From NCBI RefSeq assembly GCF_015644585.1, contig NZ_JADOBI010000002.1, forward strand, positions 248,001 to 312,000: a DNA stretch of 64,000 nucleotides, read 5' to 3'. Source of the DNA: Rahnella laticis (GTDB taxonomy: Bacteria > Pseudomonadota > Gammaproteobacteria > Enterobacterales > Enterobacteriaceae). The notes beneath the pieces are model-generated. The model was given only the letters and a program-made list of their open reading frames with translations. It made no database searches and was not told the origin of the DNA. How positions within the stretch are numbered: the stretch's first letter is position 1; the number at the start of each line of letters is the position of its first letter. The translations under genes were made by a program, and so were the position numbers. Shown piece by piece: positions 36,729-44,060 of the stretch.

Positions 36729-36870
36729 ATCTCAGTCGCCACGAATTAATACTTTGTTGCAACTGCCGCGCAAATCATTACGGCAGCCGCCCTGAACGCC
36801 ATTATTTATTATTTCTGCCATCATTATAATTCTTATGACAAATTCTGAATCTTTATTCAAAGGAATGGTT

Positions 36871-38601
36871 ATGAAATTAAAAAGCCTCAACGGGCGCTGG
36901 CGGGCGCTTTGTCTGTTACCTCTGCTGTTAGCCGGATATTCCTCCTTCAGTGCGGCTGCTGATCCCACTGCACCTGCGCGGGAGGTGATCAGGCCGGTGA
37001 TGTCCTGCGCAAAGCTTGCCGACGTTTCACTGACGGACATCGGCGGCGAAGGCAGCCGGATCACGACCGCCAAAGAAATCACCGTGAACGGTGCACCGGC
37101 CTGTGAAGTCGATGGCAATCTGCATCCTGAGATCGGTTTTCAGGTGATTTTGCCGGTTTCATCGTGGCAGCAACGCTATATGCAAATCGGCTGCGGCGGC
37201 CTTTGCGGGAATATTCAGCTGCAAATCGGCGCAGCAGCGGGTTGTACGCCCTTAAATACCCACGGTTTTGTTCTGGCCGCCACCGACATGGGCCATTCCA
37301 TGAAGGAAGGTGACTTTGGTAAGGATCCTCAGAAACGCGTGGATTTCGCCTACCGCAGCCAGCATCTGACGGCGGAAGTGTCTAAAAAGCTGATCACGAC
37401 GTTCTATGGCCGCGCGCCTGCGTATTCCTATTTTAACGGCTGCTCGGACGGTGGCCGTGAAGCCCTGATGGAAGCGCAGCGTTTCCCGCATGATTTCAAC
37501 GGGATTATTGCCGGTGCCGCCGCGATGAATTTCCAGTCGCAGAATGCGGTTTATCACGCCTGGCAGGCGCTTTCCAATACCGGGCCTGACGGCAAACCGG
37601 TGCTGCTGGCCGCGCGTTTGCCGCTGATCCACAACGCCGTGCTCAAACAATGCGACGCGCTGGATGGTCAGACCGATGGCCTGATTGCCGACCCGCAAAG
37701 TTGCCATTTCGACACCTCGGTTCTGGCGTGTAAAACCGATCCGGCCACGCCGCAGGTATCGTGTTTATCCACCGCCGAACTGACGGCGCTGAACCGGTTA
37801 TACGCCGGGCCTGTAGATCCGAAAACCGGCAAGAAACTGATTGTCGGCGGCCCGATGCCGGGTTCAGAACTGGCGTGGGAAGGTGTGTTTGTGCCGGAAA
37901 AATCCAGTGACCCGATTTTCAGCCAGATGATCGCGCTGTCGTCGCTTAAGTACATGAATTACGAGAAAAACCCGCCAGCGGATTTTACGTTAAAAGACGT
38001 GAAGTTCACCGAAGCGGCGTTTGACGAACTGCGTAAAATGCATCCGCTTTATGACGCGACCAACCCGGATCTGACGGCGTTTAAAGCTGCCGGTGGCAAG
38101 CTGATTATCTGGCACGGCTGGGCGGATCAGCACATTTCACCGCTCAATTCCGTGGCTTATCATCAGGCCGTCGGCAACGTCATGGGGGCAGCGAGCCGCG
38201 ATCAGTTTGAGCGTCTGTATCTGCTGCCGGGCGTGCATCACTGCTCCGGCGGTGAAGGCCCGAGCCTGGTGGATTTCCTCACACCTATGATGAACTGGGT
38301 GGAAAAGGGCACTGCGCCGGATAACATCACCACGTATCAGGCGGCAAAAGAGCAGAAAACGTCGTTCGGGCAACCGCTGCCGGAACGCGGTAAAAAGCCA
38401 GCAACTGAAATCCGTCTGGAGAAAATTCCGGCAGATGCCGCTTCGCGCCCGGTTTTCCCGTACCCGGATTACGCGGTGTACAGCGGCAAAGGCGATGTGA
38501 ATTCAGCCGCCAGCTATGTGCGTAAACCGCTGGCGACGCAGCCTGCGGCTTATCACTGGCTGGGCGAAGATTTCTATAAGCCTTTTACTTTCATGAACTA
38601 A
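36871..38601 (+). CDS. Tannase/feruloyl esterase family protein, secreted
   Basis: 576 aa from ATG 36871, six bases after AAAGGA; an upstream ATG at 36835 has no ribosome site. Signal peptide with cleavage near SAAA. The family's CS-D-HC arrangement is complete: the nucleophile in GCSDGGR (Cys 191-Ser 192), Asp 419 in WHGWADQH and His 457-Cys 458 in GVHHC. The paired cysteines normally form a disulphide that brings Ser and His together. Such esterases split gallate or ferulate esters of plant polyphenols and cell walls, which would suit a plant-associated lifestyle. Stand-alone gene between terminators. Confidence 0.9.
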   Translation: MKLKSLNGRWRALCLLPLLLAGYSSFSAAADPTAPAREVIRPVMSCAKLADVSLTDIGGEGSRITTAKEITVNGAPACEVDGNLHPEIGFQVILPVSSWQQRYMQIGCGGLCGNIQLQIGAAAGCTPLNTHGFVLAATDMGHSMKEGDFGKDPQKRVDFAYRSQHLTAEVSKKLITTFYGRAPAYSYFNGCSDGGREALMEAQRFPHDFNGIIAGAAAMNFQSQNAVYHAWQALSNTGPDGKPVLLAARLPLIHNAVLKQCDALDGQTDGLIADPQSCHFDTSVLACKTDPATPQVSCLSTAELTALNRLYAGPVDPKTGKKLIVGGPMPGSELAWEGVFVPEKSSDPIFSQMIALSSLKYMNYEKNPPADFTLKDVKFTEAAFDELRKMHPLYDATNPDLTAFKAAGGKLIIWHGWADQHISPLNSVAYHQAVGNVMGAASRDQFERLYLLPGVHHCSGGEGPSLVDFLTPMMNWVEKGTAPDNITTYQAAKEQKTSFGQPLPERGKKPATEIRLEKIPADAASRPVFPYPDYAVYSGKGDVNSAASYVRKPLATQPAAYHWLGEDFYKPFTFMN

Positions 38602-38617
38602 TGGCCTAGTAAAAACG

Positions 38618-38641
38618 CTCCCCTTCGTGCCCGAAGGGGAG
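38618..38641 (-). terminator. Hairpin downstream of the tannase-family gene
   Basis: CTCCCCTTCG and CGAAGGGGAG form a perfect ten-bp stem with a TGCC loop. The T-run lies on the minus-strand side (GCGTTTTT); on the plus strand it is followed by ATTGTG, so it may act mainly as a 3'-end stabiliser for the esterase mRNA. Confidence 0.5.
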
Positions 38642-38664
38642 ATTGTGATCGGGGGCTTAACCCG

Positions 38665-38686
38665 TTATCTTTAGGGGATATCTTTA
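38665..38686. promoter_or_regulatory. Repeated PadR-like half-sites upstream of the 38700 regulator
   Basis: TTATCTTTA and GATATCTTTA stand 12 bases apart as direct copies, resembling one half of the AAGATATATCTT palindromes found elsewhere in the window. They end 14 bases before the regulator start. A weak call. Confidence 0.3.
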
Positions 38687-38699
38687 CGCAATTTTAACC

Positions 38700-39254
38700 A
38701 TGGTTCTGATGAAAAATAATCCTTTGGGCAACGACCGTCCTCCCGCCGGATCCGGCAACAAAGCAAACTGTATTGCTGCGAAAAAATACCGTCGTGAAAG
38801 AATGTTCGAAACCGGCGATATCCGCTTATTAATGCTGCATTTTCTGCAACAACGTTCCGCCCACGGTTATGAACTGATCAAAGCCATCGAAGAGTTATCC
38901 AAAGGGGAATACACCCCGAGCGCCAGTATTATTTATCCGAACCTGACTTTTCTGGAAGATCAGGGACTGGTTCTGGCGAATCAGGAAGAAGGCGGGAAGA
39001 AGCAATATACGATCACCGCAGAAGGTGTGATATTGCTGAACCAGCAGGACGAATTACTGGCGACGGTGACTGAGCGGCTGCATTCGCTGGCGATTCTGTC
39101 GAATAACCGAAGCATTCCGGAAATGCAAAGGGCGATAAATAATATCCGTTCGGCGCTGAATTTAAGGCTTGCGAAAGGGCCCATCGAACAGGAAACGCTG
39201 TATAAAATCACCGATGCGTTAGATCGCGCAACCAAAGAAATTGAGCGCAGCTAA
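38700..39254 (+). CDS. PadR-family regulator, YqjI/NfeR-like
   Basis: 184 aa. The winged-helix core (HGYELIKAIEELSKGEYTPS, SIIYPNLTFLEDQGL, EEGGKKQYTITAEG) is close to E. coli YqjI, the nickel-responsive repressor of the ferric reductase gene yqjH. The His/Cys-rich metal-binding N-terminus of YqjI is replaced by a short Lys/Asn-rich extension with one Cys. Start is uncertain: ATG 38700 or 38709 give this extension, while ATG 38802 begins right at the HTH. Its likely targets are its own gene and the SDR-SIP operon 3.7 kb upstream, where a matching palindrome is present. Confidence 0.85.
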   Translation: MVLMKNNPLGNDRPPAGSGNKANCIAAKKYRRERMFETGDIRLLMLHFLQQRSAHGYELIKAIEELSKGEYTPSASIIYPNLTFLEDQGLVLANQEEGGKKQYTITAEGVILLNQQDELLATVTERLHSLAILSNNRSIPEMQRAINNIRSALNLRLAKGPIEQETLYKITDALDRATKEIERS

Positions 39255-39267
39255 GGTTAAAAACGAA

Positions 39268-39299
39268 AAGCCCCCGGCGTCATTGCAGGGAGCTTTTTT
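39268..39299 (+). terminator. Terminator of the PadR gene
   Basis: A GC-rich imperfect hairpin (GCCCCCGGC with GCAGGGAGC, two mismatches) followed by seven Ts, between the convergent padR and digH genes. Confidence 0.6.
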
Positions 39300-39317
39300 T
39301 GTTTTATCCGCTCTGGC

Positions 39318-40670
39318 TTAATGGCCCCAGCGGCTTCTCAGGTAACGCACGGCTTCCTGCGTTTGCGGCTGGTTCAGGTAATTTTCCCGAAACAGAATGG
39401 TGCCGTTTATACCCGGTAACGATTCATTCATATCGAGCTGTTTCTTCAGCTCCGGCACGCCACCGCGGGTGGTCCATTCAGGCTCATTCTTCGACGGCTC
39501 GCCCACTTTATACAGCGCAATGCCAATATACAGACGCGTGTTGTTCGGTTTCACGACATCCGCCCACCATTTCGCCAGCACGTCATAGCGCGCCGCCTTG
39601 CGGGAGAACGGCCAGTAAAGCTGCGGCGCAATGTAATCGAGCAAACCCTGTTTCACCCAGAGACGCGTATCGGCATAGGCTTCGTCATACGCCGCCGCGC
39701 CGCGTGTGTCGGAACCGGCAGGATCGAACGACAGATTACGCCAGACACCGGCAGGGCTGACGCCGAATTCAACGCCCGGTTTTAGCTGGCGGACGGTGCG
39801 GGAAACCTGTGCGATCAGCATCTGTGTATTGTGGCGACGCCAGTCCGCTTTTGAGCTGAATCCCTGACCGTATTTTCTGAACGTCATGCTGTCATCGAGC
39901 GCCGAGCCAGGGGTTTCGGCATAGAAATAGTCATCAAACTGCACGCCGTCGACCGGGTAACGCGCCACGACTTCGGCCACGATGCTGGTGATCCAGTCAC
40001 GCGCTTCAGGAATGCCGGGGTCCAGCACCAGACGATCGCCTGCGGTGCGGATCCAGTCGCGGTGCAGCACATAAACGCTCGCCGGACTAAGAGACAAGGT
40101 GCGATTCAGCTCGGCAATCGTTGAAGGTTTGGTATTCACTGAAACGCGGTACGGGTTGAACCACGCATGCACTTTCATGCCGCGCTTGTGCGCTTCATCG
40201 AGCATAAATTTCAGCGGGTCATAACCCGGGTCCTGGCCAATCGTGCCGGTCAGCATATCGGACCACGGCAAAATTTTGGATTGCCACAGCGCGGTGCCGT
40301 CCGGTTTAACCTGGAAGAACACGGTGTTGATGCCCAGCGATTGCAGGTTATCGAGCTTGTCGGTGAGGGACTTTTTCTGCTGACTGATGCGCTGTGCGGG
40401 GCTGCTGACATTTACCGAAGACACCGGCGGCCAGTCGAGACGGGAAACCGTCGCCAGCCAGACGCCGCGCACCGGTTCTTTATTGCGCTCACCTTTTGGC
40501 GCAAGAGGTTGCTTTGCGACCGGCGGCAGCGGCGTGACCAGTGATTTCGGCGGTGTGGATGAACAACTCGCCAGTAACAGCGCCATGGCAATAAGAACGC
40601 CTGACTTTTTAGCCGGAGTTGCGAAGGGTAAAACAGGGGAAGAAGCGATGATAAACTCCGGGACTTTCAT
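39318..40670 (-). CDS. digH: DigH-like glycosyl hydrolase lipoprotein (denuded-glycan hydrolase)
   Basis: 450 aa from ATG 40670; the open frame reaches 40718. The lipoprotein signal has lipobox LLLASC (Cys 36), with a longer n-region than usual; an internal Met at residue 29 leaves too short a leader. The GHL10 (DUF187) TIM barrel is clear: VRGVWLATVSRLDWPP, HAWFNPYRV, DGVQFDDYFY and LDYIAPQLYWPF. E. coli DigH (YddW, 439 aa) cleaves peptide-free peptidoglycan strands at the septum. Stand-alone minus-strand gene. Confidence 0.9.
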   Translation of the reverse strand: MKVPEFIIASSPVLPFATPAKKSGVLIAMALLLASCSSTPPKSLVTPLPPVAKQPLAPKGERNKEPVRGVWLATVSRLDWPPVSSVNVSSPAQRISQQKKSLTDKLDNLQSLGINTVFFQVKPDGTALWQSKILPWSDMLTGTIGQDPGYDPLKFMLDEAHKRGMKVHAWFNPYRVSVNTKPSTIAELNRTLSLSPASVYVLHRDWIRTAGDRLVLDPGIPEARDWITSIVAEVVARYPVDGVQFDDYFYAETPGSALDDSMTFRKYGQGFSSKADWRRHNTQMLIAQVSRTVRQLKPGVEFGVSPAGVWRNLSFDPAGSDTRGAAAYDEAYADTRLWVKQGLLDYIAPQLYWPFSRKAARYDVLAKWWADVVKPNNTRLYIGIALYKVGEPSKNEPEWTTRGGVPELKKQLDMNESLPGINGTILFRENYLNQPQTQEAVRYLRSRWGH

Positions 40671-40774
40671 GTCGTTTTTCGAATGAAAACATTTTCGTAG
40701 TATTCGAATTAAAGTCAACCAGTCAGGCGCTTATCATCGCATCGGGCATGATCCGGATGCGGTAAAAATTCCGC

Positions 40775-41575
40775 TTATTCGTGCTCAGGCCATGGCGTCA
40801 AAATCTCAAAACCATCTTTGGTCACGGCTACCATATGTTCCCACTGCGCGGACAACGAGTGATCTTTGGTGACCACCGTCCAGCCGTCGGGCAGTACTTT
40901 ATTCTGCTTTTTACCGGCGTTCAGCATCGGTTCGATGGTGAACAGCATGCCTTCCTGCAAAACCAGACCGCGGTTTTTTTCGCCATAATGCAGCACCTGC
41001 GGGTCTTCGTGATAGCCCATGCCGATGCCGTGGCCGCAATACTCTTCCACGATGGAAAACCCTTCGCGTTTCGCCACGGCGGCAATGGCATAACCGACGT
41101 CACCCAGCGTTGCGCCGGGGCGGACGACTTCAATGCCGGCCATCATGGCTTCATACGTGGTATCCGTCAGGCGGCGGGCAAGAATGCTGGGCTCACCGGC
41201 GTAATACATGCGGCTGGTGTCGCCGTACCAGCCGTCTTTGATCAGCGCGACGTCGATATTAACGATATCGCCTTTTTTCAGCGCTTTGTCGGACGGAATA
41301 CCGTGGCAAATCACATGATTGACGGAGGTACAGGTCGTTTTCTGATAACCGTGATAGCCGATGTTGGCCGGGATCGCCTGCAATTCGTTGACGATAAAAT
41401 CGTGGCAGATGCGGTCCAGTTCATTGGTCGTGACGCCGGGCACAACGTAAGGCGTGATCATATGCAAAACCCGGGCGGCCAGTTTGCCTGCGATGCGGGC
41501 TTTGCTGATCCCTTCCGGCGTTTTGATCATCCGGTTATTGTTAACAAAATACGCGCTGTCTAAACCACTATTCAT
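40775..41575 (-). CDS. map: Type I methionine aminopeptidase, paired with a ParD-like protein
   Basis: 266 aa. All five metal ligands of the family are visible in context: two Asp (NIDVALIKDGWYGDTSR), a His (HGIGMGYHEDP) and two Glu (TIEPML and QWEHMVAVT). It removes initiator methionine from new proteins. The main enterobacterial map gene normally faces rpsB-tsf, so this copy, overlapping a ParD-like gene by eight bases, is probably a second isozyme. Such ParD-MetAP pairs recur in enterobacteria and look like a toxin-antitoxin-style module, but their role is not established to my knowledge. Confidence 0.92.
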   Translation of the reverse strand: MNSGLDSAYFVNNNRMIKTPEGISKARIAGKLAARVLHMITPYVVPGVTTNELDRICHDFIVNELQAIPANIGYHGYQKTTCTSVNHVICHGIPSDKALKKGDIVNIDVALIKDGWYGDTSRMYYAGEPSILARRLTDTTYEAMMAGIEVVRPGATLGDVGYAIAAVAKREGFSIVEEYCGHGIGMGYHEDPQVLHYGEKNRGLVLQEGMLFTIEPMLNAGKKQNKVLPDGWTVVTKDHSLSAQWEHMVAVTKDGFEILTPWPEHE

Positions 41576-41822
41576 TACTTGCCTTCCTGTGTGTGCCGCC
41601 CACGTTTAACAGCGTACGGAAACTGTCGGTGTTCTCATCGGATTCCATGCTGCAACGCACCAGCAGGCGGGAGATTTCGCTGTGAGTCATGTCCGGATGG
41701 GTTTCCATTAACATGCCAATTTTCATCCAGTGTTCGGCCTGAGCGTTGATCGAACGTGTATAAGCCAGGCTGGCGATGCGTAAGTTTTCATGCATCAGTT
41801 CTGAAATCTTGATGATGCCCAT
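41568..41822 (-). CDS. ParD-like antitoxin-family protein
   Basis: 84 aa, matching the ParD-like (RHH-related) pattern with an N-terminal strand (GIIKISELMHENLRIASLAY), SINAQAEHWMKIGMLMETHP and a charged tail. It is the first gene of a two-gene unit with the methionine aminopeptidase (8-base overlap). A 30-bp near-palindrome 15 bases upstream is a probable operator for it. Whether it inhibits the aminopeptidase, represses it or both is unknown. Confidence 0.8.
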   Translation of the reverse strand: MGIIKISELMHENLRIASLAYTRSINAQAEHWMKIGMLMETHPDMTHSEISRLLVRCSMESDENTDSFRTLLNVGGTHRKASNE

Positions 41823-41836
41823 AAGCGTGCCTCAGT

Positions 41837-41866
41837 AGTATACGAAACATATATGTTTTATATACT
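41837..41866. promoter_or_regulatory. 30-bp near-palindrome, probable operator of the ParD-MetAP unit
   Basis: Outer arms AGTATA/TATACT enclose the perfect core AAACATATATGTTT, symmetric at 26 of 30 positions. It starts 15 bases upstream of the ParD-like start, where an autoregulator would bind. Confidence 0.7.
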
Positions 41867-41981
41867 AACCGGAAAAAAGCCGCAGCTCAACCTGTGCCGC
41901 TCATGACACCTTTCCGACGTTGACGTATATTGTGTCCAGTTTTCAATTTCTTATCGTATAAAACACATCAAAAAGGTTCAC

Positions 41982-42371
41982 ATGAAATCTACAAGTAAGT
42001 TACTTATTGGGCTTGTCTGTGTCATGGCACTTTCCGGCTGCGCGCGTACCGAGCCGGTATTAACGCCACACACCACGCTGACGACGCATAATTCAGAAAA
42101 TCAGATCCGCACGGCTATTATTGACGCCGGGCAGAAACGTGGCTGGATAATGACGGATGGCGCGCCGGGCGTGATTAACGGCCACCTGAATAACCGTGAA
42201 CACAAAGCGGATATCCGCATCACCTTTAACACCACCGGTTACACCATTAATTATGTTGGCAGCACCAACCTGCTGGCAGAGAAAGGTGAAATTCACCGCA
42301 GCTACAACCATTGGGTGAACAACCTCGATAACGATATTCAGATCCGTCTGGCGTCCAGCGCAACGAAATAA
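41982..42371 (+). CDS. Small lipoprotein of unknown function
   Basis: 129 aa with lipobox ALSGC (Cys 20), so lipid-anchored. The remaining ~110 residues contain QIRTAIIDAGQKRGWIMTDG and a two-strand pattern (INGHLNNREHKADIRITFN, GYTINYVGSTNL) seen in small enterobacterial lipoproteins of unknown role. Start ATG after AAAAAGG. It is monocistronic with a terminator at 42421-42447 and is divergent from the ParD-MetAP unit. Confidence 0.85.
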   Translation: MKSTSKLLIGLVCVMALSGCARTEPVLTPHTTLTTHNSENQIRTAIIDAGQKRGWIMTDGAPGVINGHLNNREHKADIRITFNTTGYTINYVGSTNLLAEKGEIHRSYNHWVNNLDNDIQIRLASSATK

Positions 42372-42420
42372 AGTGTGCCCGGTTCACGTCGTTATTCATG
42401 ACTGACCGTCAGCGAAAAGG

Positions 42421-42447
42421 CCTCCGTTGAGAAACAGAGGTTTTTTT
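42421..42447 (+). terminator. Terminator of the small lipoprotein gene
   Basis: CCTC-C-GTT and AAC-A-GAGG pair around GAGA, followed by seven Ts. Confidence 0.75.
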
Positions 42448-42478
42448 GCTCTTTTCCAGCGGATTTTCTTTTAAGAGA

Positions 42479-42767
42479 AATCCCGCATTGTCGGGGATTA
42501 TTCTGAATGAACATTCAAATATAAAAGTTATATTCTTCTCAATTAAGAGGTTTATGCATTCAGGCGTAATAATCCCGGCGTGAGCGGGAATGATCTCCAT
42601 CCGCAGTGAGTTTAATTCACTGGAGTTCATTGATAAATACACCACTATATAGCAGATATAAAGTGCCTAATAGTAGTGTATTCGGGTTTTGTAATATTTT
42701 GTGCTGTATTTTTATGATATTTCCTGCCGTTCTGTAGCCTGGGTCTGTGATTCCCGTGAGCGGGAAT
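42479..42767. repeat. Three TCCCG-type hairpins with a 13-bp repeat
   Basis: Hairpins at 42479-42499 (AATCCC/GGGATT), 42572-42591 (TCCCG/CGGGA) and 42750-42767 (ATTCCCG-TGAG-CGGGAAT). The last two share the identical 13-mer CGTGAGCGGGAAT (42579-42591 and 42755-42767). They look like REP-type dispersed palindromes. The 42448-42872 gap holds no supported gene apart from these and the inverted repeat at 42636-42682. Confidence 0.55.
42636..42682. repeat. Imperfect inverted repeat upstream of the recombinase
   Basis: AATACACCACTATA (42636-42649) faces AATAGTAGTGTATT (42669-42682), complementary at 12 of 14 positions with a 19-base spacer. The first arm extends to ATAAATACAC, which recurs exactly at 43632-43641 on the other side of the recombinase gene. 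It might be a recombinase-binding site or an operator. Confidence 0.45.
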
Positions 42768-42872
42768 TTACAAGTGGAAATAACGGTTTCATTACCGTAT
42801 CCTCGCCAAAAAAACTCAAACAGATTCGAAAGAATTCACAAGATTCTGACATACCACAGGGAAAGAAATTGA

Positions 42873-43424
42873 ATGCGTGAGAGAAAGTATTTAACGCGGG
42901 CGGAGATGGAGAGACTCGTCGGCGCTGTATCGGCAGGGATTAACGAACATCGTGATAAGTGCATGTTGCTGATGTGTTTTATTCACGGACTTCGCGTGAG
43001 TGAACTGGCCGGATTACGGGTTCAGGACGTCGAATTTTCGACAAAGACAATCTACATCTCCCGCCTTAAAAATGGCTTCTCCGTTCAGCATCCGATACAA
43101 AACCGGGAAATGGTATTTATCAGGAAGTGGCTGGAAATAAGGCCGCAATATCTTGATTCTGATTCCAGCTGGTTATTCCTTTCCCGCCACGGGGGCAAAC
43201 TGTCCCGACAGCAATTGTACCGTTTGTTCCGTAAATACGGAGAAAATGCAGGAATTAACGTGGCTGTTCACCCGCACATGCTCAGGCATGCCTGCGGCTA
43301 TGCGCTGGCTGATAACGGCTGCGATACCCGGCTGATACAGGATTACCTGGGGCACCGGAGTATACAAAACACGGTGATTTATACGGCCAGCAACGCCGGG
43401 CGCTTCAGATCCATTACATTGTAA
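42873..43424 (+). CDS. FimB/FimE-like tyrosine recombinase
   Basis: 183 aa, essentially only the catalytic domain, as in the Fim recombinases (about 200 aa). The active-site set is complete: Arg 41 (GLRVSEL), Lys 66 (SRLKNG), His 135 and Arg 138 (HPHMLRHACGY), His 161 (LGHRS) and nucleophile Tyr 170 (TVIYT). Members invert small promoter elements that switch fimbriae or other surface structures on and off. It lies 640 bases upstream of a TpsA exoprotein gene in the same direction, suggesting phase control of the following locus. I did not find a convincing pair of long-range inverted repeats. A strong terminator follows at 43529. Confidence 0.9.
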   Translation: MRERKYLTRAEMERLVGAVSAGINEHRDKCMLLMCFIHGLRVSELAGLRVQDVEFSTKTIYISRLKNGFSVQHPIQNREMVFIRKWLEIRPQYLDSDSSWLFLSRHGGKLSRQQLYRLFRKYGENAGINVAVHPHMLRHACGYALADNGCDTRLIQDYLGHRSIQNTVIYTASNAGRFRSITL

Positions 43425-43528
43425 TATGACTTTCCCGTCTGGCCTTGCTGACGAGGATACGGGCATGCACACAGACTCACTACCGGCATAATATCGCTTT
43501 GTTGCTGATGTCTCCGGCAGAATTTCAG

Positions 43529-43549
43529 GCACCTGCGGGTGCTTTTTTT
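43529..43549 (+). terminator. Intrinsic terminator of the recombinase gene
   Basis: GCACC-TGCG-GGTGC followed by seven Ts. It isolates the recombinase transcript from the downstream exoprotein locus, so that locus must have its own promoter between 43550 and 44060. Confidence 0.85.
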
Positions 43550-43646
43550 ATCGTTATTTCTTCGGGAGAACAGGTAATATTCGAGAATATACTGATAATG
43601 ATATTTTTGAGTTATCAGGCGCAGCAGGGGAATAAATACACTTATG

Positions 43647-43715
43647 CAGGATATTTCTAATTATTTAATAAGAGTGTTTCCGGATTGAATAGGATTTCAG
43701 GATATCTCTGATTAT
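43647..43715. repeat. Imperfect 18-bp direct repeat in the leader region
   Basis: CAGGATATTTCTAATTAT (43647-43664) and CAGGATATCTCTGATTAT (43698-43715) match at 16 of 18 positions, 51 bases apart (about five helical turns). This suggests tandem binding sites for a regulator of the TpsA locus. Confidence 0.5.
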
Positions 43716-43809
43716 GAAAAATTACTTGATTCTGTAAATTCAGAAACGTATATTCACGTTGTTCAAACAAGGCAGATATAAATATATAACACTCCGTAAT
43801 ACCCTGGAT

Positions 43810-43851
43810 GTATAGAATTCCACTATTATAATAATGCTCCTGATTCTATAC
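43810..43851. promoter_or_regulatory. 9-bp inverted repeat enclosing a TATAAT sequence
   Basis: GTATAGAAT (43810-43818) and ATTCTATAC (43843-43851) flank 24 bases that include TATAAT. The size fits an operator around a promoter -10 element. The spacing is far shorter than known invertible fim elements. Confidence 0.4.
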
Positions 43852-43873
43852 GCACAGACGAAATATCTGATTG

Positions 43874-44009
43874 CGATGGGAACAACATACCCATCGGGTG
43901 GATCTCACGGGCAAAATTTACTTTTGCCCTGCTTAAACAGAACCTGTTTCGAGTTGGCTCCTATTTATAATCGTGGCACAGGGTTATAACTAATGGTTTC
44001 TTACCATTG
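43874..44009 (+). promoter_or_regulatory. Leader with four consecutive hairpins before tpsA
   Basis: Short stems follow one another: CGATGGG/CCCATCG (from 43874), GGGCAAAA/TTTTGCCC (43909-43929), AAACAG/CTGTTT (about 43935-43949) and AATGGT/ACCATT (about 43992-44008). None ends in a T-run typical of a terminator. Together they suggest a structured 5' leader. The whole 43425-44060 gap is AT-rich and has no supported gene. Confidence 0.5.
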
Positions 44010-44060
44010 ATTTTACTTTGCCATTATTTTTGCGTTGTTAATTATCCTTGCAGCGCTGTT

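Noticed and set aside
42409-42645. Minus-strand 78-codon frame in the recombinase flank
   Set aside because: It covers a terminator and hairpin repeats, has no ribosome site and no recognisable pattern.
43810-43851. Invertible fim-type switch with 9-bp repeats
   Set aside because: The repeats are 9 bp as in fimS, but only 24 bases apart, far too close for recombinase-mediated inversion; an operator is more likely.
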